From assembly GCA_039801905.1 (NCBI GenBank), contig JBDRVQ010000019.1, positions 1 to 33,528 on the forward strand: a DNA stretch of 33,528 nucleotides, written 5' to 3'. Below, piece by piece: positions 1 to 6,183 of this stretch. Numbering within the stretch: the stretch's first letter is position 1; the number at the start of each line of letters is the position of its first letter. The notes beneath the pieces were generated by a model that did no database searches, was not told the DNA's origin, and saw only the letters and a program-made list of their open reading frames with translations. Origin of the DNA: a candidate division WOR-3 bacterium (lineage in GTDB: Bacteria > Hydrothermota > Tepidihabitantia > Tepidihabitantales > JBDRVQ01). A program made the position numbers and the translations under genes.

Positions 1-64
1 AATTAGAGGGTAGGTTAAAAAATAAAATGTTGCATTTAGGCAAATTTTGTTGTAAAAAGGCAAA

Positions 65-826
65 TTAAAATTTAACTTTTCTTAAAAATAATCCTTGAGG
101 AGGGGCGGTGAGAAATGGCCGGTGGGGTTTGCCTTCTAAGGCGTTTATAATATCTTCCTTTGTAATCTTTCCCCGGGCATAATCAACTAATGCCCCAACA
201 ATCCTCCGCACCATCTTATAAAGAAACCTGTCCCCTTCAATTTTTATTATTAACTCCTTTCCTCTTTTCTTTATCTCTATCTCTTTCAATTCGCAAATCC
301 CTTTTCCTTCTCTTTTAACAAAAGGGGCAAAATCCCTTTTTCCCAAAAATAGATTTAGAGCCTCTCTCATTTTTTCTTCGTCAATTTTGTATTCTAACTC
401 CCAGACTCTCTCCCTTTTTAATGGGGAACGACCAAAGAAGATATGATATTCGTAGACTTTACTCTTCGCTGCCCGGCGCGCAGAAAAATCATCTCCTTTT
501 ATTCCAATCTTTTTCACATAGATATCCTGGGGCAAAAGGGAGTTTAATGCCTTCTTTAATCTCGCCAGGGGTAAAGCCTTCGGACATTGGAAGTTAACGA
601 AGAAAGAAAGGGCACTAACTCCCCGGTCCAATCGGCTAACACCGGTCGTTTTAATCTTTTTTTGAAAGATTATTGCTAAGACCTTTTCTAATTCTCCTTG
701 GACGGTTCTTTTCTTTGGTTGTTTCTGCCAGCCAAAAAACTCTTGGCCATCAAACTCTAATTCTAAAAGGAGATTAAAATGGTTGGCTATTTTTCGCCCT
801 GCTTCGCTTCCAAAGTCTTCTGGCAT
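65..826 (-). CDS. truA: tRNA pseudouridine synthase A (TruA)
   Basis: Predicted to isomerise uridines 38-40 in the tRNA anticodon stem to pseudouridine in the cytoplasm. The 253-residue length suits TruA. Visible family features are the N-terminal LELEFDGQEFFGWQ strand, the catalytic-Asp motif SRLDRGVSALSFFVNF (Asp near residue 67), KVYEYHIFF, FLYKMVRRIVGAL, and the C-terminal GLFLRKVKF. The usual motif is R-T-D-x-G-V-H-A; here it reads R-L-D-R-G-V-S-A, so Thr and His are replaced while the Asp remains. It is the last gene of the minus-strand lipoprotein-ileS-traR-truA run and its 5' end overlaps the end of the traR-like gene by about 40 nt. The first ~17 residues look non-conserved, so a later non-ATG start is possible. 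No clear Shine-Dalgarno (SD) is seen. Confidence 0.93.
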   Translation of the reverse strand: MPEDFGSEAGRKIANHFNLLLELEFDGQEFFGWQKQPKKRTVQGELEKVLAIIFQKKIKTTGVSRLDRGVSALSFFVNFQCPKALPLARLKKALNSLLPQDIYVKKIGIKGDDFSARRAAKSKVYEYHIFFGRSPLKRERVWELEYKIDEEKMREALNLFLGKRDFAPFVKREGKGICELKEIEIKKRGKELIIKIEGDRFLYKMVRRIVGALVDYARGKITKEDIINALEGKPHRPFLTAPPQGLFLRKVKF

Positions 827-1167
827 TTAATACAGTAGCGGCAGTAAGGGAGCGCCTCTAACCTCTCCTCAGCAATCGGTTTCCCACACCTTTCGCAGAT
901 TCCGTATCTCCCTTCCTTTATTTTCCTTAATGCCTCTTCAATTTTAAATAAAATTTCCCTCTCTTGGGTAGTAAGTTGGGAAGCGATTTCCTTTTGGTAG
1001 GTCTCAGAGGACAAATCAGCGATATGGGTGCGGAAGGTAGAAAGTTCCCCGGTAGAATCTTTATCCCCCCTTTCTACAATATTTTCTAACATCTTCTTCT
1101 CTTTGATGATCTTCTCTTTTTCTTTAAGGAGTTTCTCTTCGTAATGGCGCAATTTCTTCTTATCCAT
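787..1167 (-). CDS. TraR/DksA-family C4 zinc-finger protein
   Basis: A small protein of about 126 residues with a charged N-terminal helical hairpin (KLRHYEEKLLKEKEKIIKEK) and a C-terminal four-cysteine zinc finger, CERC ... CIKC. This is the TraR/DksA architecture. Members bind the RNA polymerase secondary channel or act as general stress regulators; the exact role here is unknown. I place the start at the ATG ending at 1167 (protein MDKKKLRHYEE), which overlaps the ileS stop by a few bases in a translation-coupling arrangement. An in-frame TTG at 1191 would add eight unlikely residues. It lies between ileS and truA on the same strand. Confidence 0.85.
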   Translation of the reverse strand: MDKKKLRHYEEKLLKEKEKIIKEKKMLENIVERGDKDSTGELSTFRTHIADLSSETYQKEIASQLTTQEREILFKIEEALRKIKEGRYGICERCGKPIAEERLEALPYCRYCIKCQKTLEAKQGEK

Positions 1168-4111
1168 CTTTTCGGGAAAGGGTAATCTCAACCTTCATTC
1201 CCTTGATGGTCATCTCCTTGCTGATACCCCCCTTCTTCCCTTCCTCTACTTTTACCGCCAGTGTCTCTTGGGCGATATATTGGGAATGTTTCTCAATCGC
1301 CTCCTTCAATTTCCCTTCGGTAGAAAAGTAGAGGAAAATCCGGTCGGTTACCTGAAACCCGGCTTCTTTGCGCAGTGCCTGAATCCGCCGAATCAGTTCT
1401 CGGGCTAACCCTTCCAATTCCAATTCCGGAGGCACTTCTTTTGGTAAATAGACCGCCAAATCTTCATCAGCCATTATCTGCTCCTTAGGATAAGACGATA
1501 AATATCTCTCCTTGGATAAGAACTGAGAACTTTTGAGGTTTAACTCCTCTTTTAATAGTTCTTCGTAATTCTTTAGCGCTGGAATTTTATCTTCAGGCAG
1601 GAAGAAGATACCCTCGGAGAGAGGCATCCTTACCTTCAACTTGAATTTTTCCCTCAAGGCACGTCCCAAAGAGACAAGGTTCCTAACAATTGCCATCTCC
1701 TCCTCCAATTTTTCGTCCCGGAGCGCTTCTTGGTATTCGGGGAAGTCATTTAGGTGAATGCTCTCCGGAGCATCGGGTAACACATCCCGCACCAATCTCT
1801 GGTATAACTCCTCTGCCAAAAAGGGCATTATCGGAGCGATGATCTTTGTCAGGTTCAATAGGCAGGTATAGAGGGTCTGGTAGGCGGAAATTTTGTCTTG
1901 GTCGTTTTCCGATTTCCAGAAGCGCCGCCTTGACCTTCGGATATACCAAAGGGATAAATCATCAACAAATCTTTCAATCTCTCTTGGTACTGGTGCCGGG
2001 TCGTAGTCATCCAGATGCTCAGTCACCTCTTTTACTAAAGCCATAAGCCGGGAGAGGATCCAACGGTCAAGTAAGGGACGCTCTTTAAGGGGAATCTCTT
2101 CTCCTTGGGGTGAGAATTTATCAATGGTGGCATAGGTGAAGAAGAAGGAGTAGACATTCCATAAGGTTAAAAGACGCTTCTTGGTCTCTTCCCCTAATCG
2201 CCAACCAAAGAGGAGGTTTTCGGTTGGGTTATGAGAAACAAATATCCAGCGCAAAACATCTGCGGAAATTTTCTCTACCGCCTCGTCAAACCAAATGACA
2301 TTTCCTTTACTCTTATGCATATCCTCCCCTTTTTCGTCTTTGAGGAGGGCATAACCCAAAATCGTCTTCACCGGGGCTCGGTTCTCTAACACCGTTGACA
2401 TCGCCAAAATGGCATAAAACCAGTTACGGAATTGGCCGGGAAAACTCTCGGTGATGAAATCAAAGGGAAACCATTCCTGCCAATATTTTCGGTCTTTTAA
2501 GTAATTGAGGGTGGAGAAGGGGACAATTCCCGCATCAAGCCAAGGATTACCCACATCCGGAATTCGGGAAACCACATCCCCGCATTTCTCACATCTTATC
2601 TTTACATAGTCAACCCAGGGGCGATGGGGGGAATGACCTTCAAATCTCTCCCAGCCCAAAACCGCCCTTTCTTTCAGTTCTTCCTTACCACCAATCACGG
2701 TGAAAGAGCCACAAGAACATTCCCAGATGGGTAAGGCAAGTCCCCAGTAGCGCTTCTTAGAGATTAACCAATCCTCCATATTCTTGAGCCAATCCAGTTC
2801 CCTTTCTAACCCGTATTCCGGAATCCAGCGCACCTCTTTTGCTACCGCCATAATCTTCTCCCGCAACTCCGCCATCGCTATATACCACTCCGGCACCAAC
2901 CGGAAAAGAAGTTCGGTTCCGCAACGCCAGCAGACCGGATAACGGTGGGTATAAGGCTCCACTTTATAGAGAAATCCCTTCTCGCGGAGGGAGTTTATAA
3001 TTTCCTCTTCCACCGCTTGGGCATTTTTCCCAGAAAGGAAGGAGTAATCGGAAAGGAAGTTCCCTTCCTCATCAATTGGGGCAATCACGGGTAAAGAGAA
3101 CTCTTTTCCTAAGAGGTAGTCTTCTTTTCCGCAACCGGGGGCAATATGGACAATCCCGGTCCCTTCGGTCGCTGAGACCTCCTCCCAGGGAATTACCTTG
3201 TGAATGATTCCCTTTTGGGGGGGTAGTTCATCAAATGGCCCCAAATAGAGCCGGCCAACCAATCTCTCCCCTTTTACCCTTTCCAAGACTGCTGATTCGG
3301 GAATGTTGAGCGCGGAAAGTCTCTCTTCTAATAGATAATAATATTTTCCATCATCCCCTAACTTAACTTTGACATAATTGAGTTCCGGATGAACAGCGCA
3401 AGCGACATTACTCGTTAAAGTCCAAGGGGTAGTGGTCCAGACCAAAAGGAAAGTCCCCTCTTCCCCTCTTAAGGGAAAGGTTAAAAATAAACTTTTGTGG
3501 GTTAACTCCTGATAACCTTCCGTAACAATCTCATGTTGGGAGATCGCAGTTCCACACCTGGGGCACCAGGGAACAACATCCTCCCCCTTATAAATCCAAC
3601 CTCTTTTATGACACTCTTTTAGGAAAAACCAGATGTGGTAATTATTCTCATCCGACATCGTATAATAAGAATTTTCCCAATCCATCCACTGCCCCAACCT
3701 TATTGACTGTTGGGTTTGAATTGCCGAATACTTTTTTACCCTCTCCTTACATTTCTCTACGAACCGTTCAATCCCATATCTCTCAATATCTCTCTTTGAC
3801 TTAAAACCCAACTCTTTCTCCACTTCCACCTCCACCCACAGCCCCTGGCAATCAAACCCGTTCTGGTATCTCTGGTCAAAACCCTTCATCGCCTTATAAC
3901 GCAAGAATAAGTCTTTATAGGTTCTACCCCAGGCATGGTGGACACCCATCGGATTATTGGCAGTAATTGGACCATCAAGAAAAGAGAACTTCTTCTTCCC
4001 TCTATTCTTCGCCATCAATTTCTTAAAGATTTTCCTCTCCTCCCAGAAACTCAAAATCCTTTTTTCAATTCCCACCCAATCGGGTAATGATGGTAAAGGT
4101 TGGTAAGGCAT
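1160..4111 (-). CDS. ileS: isoleucyl-tRNA synthetase
   Basis: Class Ia aminoacyl-tRNA synthetase that charges tRNA-Ile. The protein has 983 residues. The HIGH-equivalent is in PMGVHHAWGR (about residues 54-63), the connective-peptide editing domain has the Thr-rich WTTTPWTLTSN (about 225-235), zinc-type CPRCG and CWRCG pairs follow, and the KMSKS-equivalent is MHKSKGN (about 598-604). WLDAGIVPFSTL and ITESFPGQFRNWFY are typical of the family. The G-V-H-H / H-K-S-K-G-N combination resembles the divergent (eukaryote-like) IleRS group rather than the Escherichia coli form; that group is sometimes linked to mupirocin tolerance, which cannot be shown here. The ATG follows the lipoprotein stop by about 2 nt and a weak purine stretch (AGAAAGG) could serve as SD. 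Its stop overlaps the traR-like gene. Confidence 0.95.
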   Translation of the reverse strand: MPYQPLPSLPDWVGIEKRILSFWEERKIFKKLMAKNRGKKKFSFLDGPITANNPMGVHHAWGRTYKDLFLRYKAMKGFDQRYQNGFDCQGLWVEVEVEKELGFKSKRDIERYGIERFVEKCKERVKKYSAIQTQQSIRLGQWMDWENSYYTMSDENNYHIWFFLKECHKRGWIYKGEDVVPWCPRCGTAISQHEIVTEGYQELTHKSLFLTFPLRGEEGTFLLVWTTTPWTLTSNVACAVHPELNYVKVKLGDDGKYYYLLEERLSALNIPESAVLERVKGERLVGRLYLGPFDELPPQKGIIHKVIPWEEVSATEGTGIVHIAPGCGKEDYLLGKEFSLPVIAPIDEEGNFLSDYSFLSGKNAQAVEEEIINSLREKGFLYKVEPYTHRYPVCWRCGTELLFRLVPEWYIAMAELREKIMAVAKEVRWIPEYGLERELDWLKNMEDWLISKKRYWGLALPIWECSCGSFTVIGGKEELKERAVLGWERFEGHSPHRPWVDYVKIRCEKCGDVVSRIPDVGNPWLDAGIVPFSTLNYLKDRKYWQEWFPFDFITESFPGQFRNWFYAILAMSTVLENRAPVKTILGYALLKDEKGEDMHKSKGNVIWFDEAVEKISADVLRWIFVSHNPTENLLFGWRLGEETKKRLLTLWNVYSFFFTYATIDKFSPQGEEIPLKERPLLDRWILSRLMALVKEVTEHLDDYDPAPVPREIERFVDDLSLWYIRRSRRRFWKSENDQDKISAYQTLYTCLLNLTKIIAPIMPFLAEELYQRLVRDVLPDAPESIHLNDFPEYQEALRDEKLEEEMAIVRNLVSLGRALREKFKLKVRMPLSEGIFFLPEDKIPALKNYEELLKEELNLKSSQFLSKERYLSSYPKEQIMADEDLAVYLPKEVPPELELEGLARELIRRIQALRKEAGFQVTDRIFLYFSTEGKLKEAIEKHSQYIAQETLAVKVEEGKKGGISKEMTIKGMKVEITLSRKDG

Positions 4112-4113
4112 AA

Positions 4114-5514
4114 TTAACCTTTCTTTCCTGTGCGCCGCAAATTTCCTCTAAACATTGGCCAGCCATTAAAAGCCGGCCTCCCTCTTGCCACCACCGCCAC
4201 CACTCCCCCTTCTTCCCCTAAATAAATTATCCCATCCGGAGAGAGGGTAGGGGAAGAGACAAGGTCTTCACTTGCCACTTTCACCGGTGTTGCCCAGAGC
4301 CTTTCCCCCTTACTTAAAGATAGGGCAAAGAGTGAATCCTCTCCCTGTCTCTTTCCGTAGTCCACCGCCAGATAAACAATCCCCCCATCAGAGATGAGGG
4401 GGGTGGAAGGTAAGCCACCGGTGGCAAAAGGTTGGGGCCAGGAGTCACTACCAGTTCTGGTAAAGCCGTGGATATAACCTTCCTCGTCCCCAGCGATTAT
4501 CAGGTTACCCAAGATCACTGGGGAAGAGGAAACCGGACCGTAGAGATACCTAATTACCGTGGAATCCTTATAGATCGCTCCATTATCACAGCCAAAATAG
4601 ATATTTTCTCCCTCGTCAATTGCGGGAGAAGATCTTGCTTCCTCCGGTAAAATTACCTCCCATTTTGCCGGACCTAAATCTGGTGGGTAAGCGGAGAAAA
4701 CTTCTCCCCCCACAAAAACCGTGCCGTTCAAATCAATGCTCGGGGAAGAAATTCCTTCCCCACCCTTCCGACCTTTCATCTGAAGCACTTGCCCCAAGGA
4801 ACTGATCAAAAATATGGTATCCGAAGTTGCCAGATAAATACTACCATCCGCACCCAAACCGGGAGAAGATAAGATTTCCTCTCCCAGGTTGAGAGACCAT
4901 AAGAGGTTGCCCTGAGGAGAAAGGCAATAGACCTCTCCCTCCTCTGTGCCGAAGATTATATTCCGGTTGTCGGTAATTAAAGGTGAAGCGGAAATGGGCG
5001 CTTCCCCAACAAAGCGCCACTTCTCCTTCCCGTCTGGTTTTAGAGCGTGGAGATGGCCCATATCGCAAGGAAAATAAATTGTGCCGTCAACGGTGTCAAG
5101 AGCACCGGAGGCGACGAAATCACCATCTTCATCGCAGAAAAAGCGCCAGAGGACTCTTCCCGGATTGAGGGGGATTACAGAAAACTCCTTTGTCTGCCAA
5201 CCCGATTCCTTACCGCCTTTATCCTTCGCCTTCACCCGGACATAAAATTTGAAGGTGTCGGAGAAGCGATGGGAATCGGTATAAAAGGAATCAGAAGGTA
5301 AAAATGGCGACCAAGCACTCTGATTGCCGTCTCCCCAATCAAATTTATAAGAAATCTCATCCCCCTCCGGATCAATCGCCTTCACTTTAAAGATAACGAG
5401 AGAATCTTTATAACCAAAGGGTGGACACAGGATGACAAAATCCTTTGGTGCTTGATTTTTCTTACAGGCAAAAAAGATTATTATTAAAGATAAACTGATG
5501 ATAAATTTTTTCAT
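4114..5514 (-). CDS. Lipoprotein with PKD/Fn3-like domain and PQQ-type beta-propeller
   Basis: A 466-residue surface or periplasmic lipoprotein of unknown function. The N-terminus MKKFIISLSLIIIFFACKK is a lipoprotein signal peptide with the lipidated Cys at 17. Residues ~25-115 look like an Ig/PKD-type beta domain (IDPEGDEISYKFDWGDGNQS). The rest is a beta-propeller made of repeats such as DGSIYLATSD, NGTVFVGG, ENIYFGCDNGAIY and DGIIYLGEEGG, ending in the WPMFRGNLRRTG signature common to PQQ-like propellers. It heads the minus-strand unit that includes ileS, traR and truA. Its promoter puts the transcription start almost at the ATG and no SD precedes it, so translation is probably leaderless. 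Why a lipoprotein leads a housekeeping unit is unclear. Confidence 0.82.
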   Translation of the reverse strand: MKKFIISLSLIIIFFACKKNQAPKDFVILCPPFGYKDSLVIFKVKAIDPEGDEISYKFDWGDGNQSAWSPFLPSDSFYTDSHRFSDTFKFYVRVKAKDKGGKESGWQTKEFSVIPLNPGRVLWRFFCDEDGDFVASGALDTVDGTIYFPCDMGHLHALKPDGKEKWRFVGEAPISASPLITDNRNIIFGTEEGEVYCLSPQGNLLWSLNLGEEILSSPGLGADGSIYLATSDTIFLISSLGQVLQMKGRKGGEGISSPSIDLNGTVFVGGEVFSAYPPDLGPAKWEVILPEEARSSPAIDEGENIYFGCDNGAIYKDSTVIRYLYGPVSSSPVILGNLIIAGDEEGYIHGFTRTGSDSWPQPFATGGLPSTPLISDGGIVYLAVDYGKRQGEDSLFALSLSKGERLWATPVKVASEDLVSSPTLSPDGIIYLGEEGGVVAVVARGRPAFNGWPMFRGNLRRTGKKG

Positions 5515-5521
5515 AAGTGGG

Positions 5522-5549
5522 ATTATAAAGAGAAACCGAAAGATGTCAA
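5522..5549 (-). promoter_or_regulatory. Sigma-70-type promoter of the lipoprotein-ileS unit
   Basis: On the minus strand a perfect -35 TTGACA (5544-5549), a 16-nt spacer and a perfect -10 TATAAT (5522-5527). Only 7 nt separate the -10 box from the ATG at 5512-5514, so the predicted transcription start is at or within a few bases of the start codon. Confidence 0.85.
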
Positions 5550-5624
5550 CCCTTAATTTTTAGCGGAATAGTATTTATGACCACTTTCCAAAAGAGAGTT
5601 AAAATTTAACTTGTCAAAATAGAT

Positions 5625-5659
5625 AAAAAATGAGAGCGCCGGGCTTCTCCGGCGCTCTT
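5625..5659 (-). terminator. Rho-independent terminator after hsp20
   Basis: Perfect GC-rich inverted repeat: GAGCGCCGG (5634-5642) and CCGGCGCTC (5649-5657) with a 6-nt loop. Read on the minus strand it is followed by a T-rich run (CATTTTTTATC). It lies just past the hsp20 stop and separates the alr-smc-hsp20 unit from the lipoprotein-ileS unit. Confidence 0.9.
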
Positions 5660-5671
5660 CCCTTCCGAAGT

Positions 5672-6112
5672 TTACTCAATCTTGATCTCGGTCTTTATTT
5701 CCTTCTCCGTTTTCTTCTTCGGCAACGTCAGGGTGAGAACGCCGTTCCGGTAGGTCGCCTTCGCCTTCTGGGCATCAACCTCTACGGGGAGCGGCAGCGT
5801 CCGGGAGAAGGCACCGTAGACCCTTTCCCTCCGGTAATAATCTTTCTCCTTCACCTCCTCATCCCGCTTCACCTCACCCTTAATCGTCACCGTATCCTCG
5901 CCCACCGAAACCGAAAGGTCTTCCTTCTCCACACCCGGAATATCCGCTTTGATAATTAGATCCTCACCCTTCTCATACATCTCTACCGCCGGCTCAAATT
6001 CACCCACCAGACGAGGAAAGCGTCGGCTCCGGCCGAAGAATTCGTCTAAGGTCTCCCTAATCTCTTCCTCTAACTCTCGGAAGGGACGCCATGGTTCCAA
6101 CCATCTTTTCAT
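5672..6112 (-). CDS. Small heat-shock protein, Hsp20/alpha-crystallin family
   Basis: ATP-independent holdase chaperone that binds unfolding proteins in the cytoplasm. It has 146 residues, typical for bacterial Hsp20. The N-terminal arm carries the common WRPFRELEEEIRETLDEFF motif, followed by an alpha-crystallin domain (about residues 40-135) with DIPGVEKEDLSVSV and the RNGVLTLTLPKK signature, and a short tail with an I-x-I motif (EIKIE) used in oligomer assembly. The start is the ATG at 6110-6112 because AAGGAGGTG lies just upstream at 6116-6124; an earlier in-frame ATG would include this SD in the coding region. It lies about 70 nt downstream of smc. No CIRCE-type operator or convincing promoter is visible in that gap, so readthrough from alr-smc is possible. 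Confidence 0.95.
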   Translation of the reverse strand: MKRWLEPWRPFRELEEEIRETLDEFFGRSRRFPRLVGEFEPAVEMYEKGEDLIIKADIPGVEKEDLSVSVGEDTVTIKGEVKRDEEVKEKDYYRRERVYGAFSRTLPLPVEVDAQKAKATYRNGVLTLTLPKKKTEKEIKTEIKIE

Positions 6113-6115
6113 AGG

Positions 6116-6124
6116 CACCTCCTT
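6116..6124 (-). promoter_or_regulatory. Strong Shine-Dalgarno of hsp20
   Basis: AAGGAGGTG on the minus strand, 3 nt before the ATG ending at 6112. It fixes the start codon. It also shows that this genome uses strong SD sites for genes that are not first in a transcript, in contrast to the leaderless first genes. Confidence 0.8.
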
Positions 6125-6183
6125 CATTATTTTATTTTCTCCTACATTTTTAGATTCTAAGTCTTCTTTTAGAGATTCGGAAA

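Noticed and set aside
1-64. Gene or RNA at the left edge
   Set aside because: AT-rich sequence after the truA stop; no hairpin plus T-run, promoter pair or coding frame is convincing.
4432-5301. Plus-strand open frames opposite the propeller lipoprotein
   Set aside because: They overlap a coding region with a signal peptide and regular repeats; the translated shadows are low in motif content.
6113-6183. Separate heat-shock promoter or CIRCE operator for hsp20
   Set aside because: No CIRCE inverted repeat. The best -10-like TAGAAT has only a 3-of-6 -35 partner, too weak to report as a feature.
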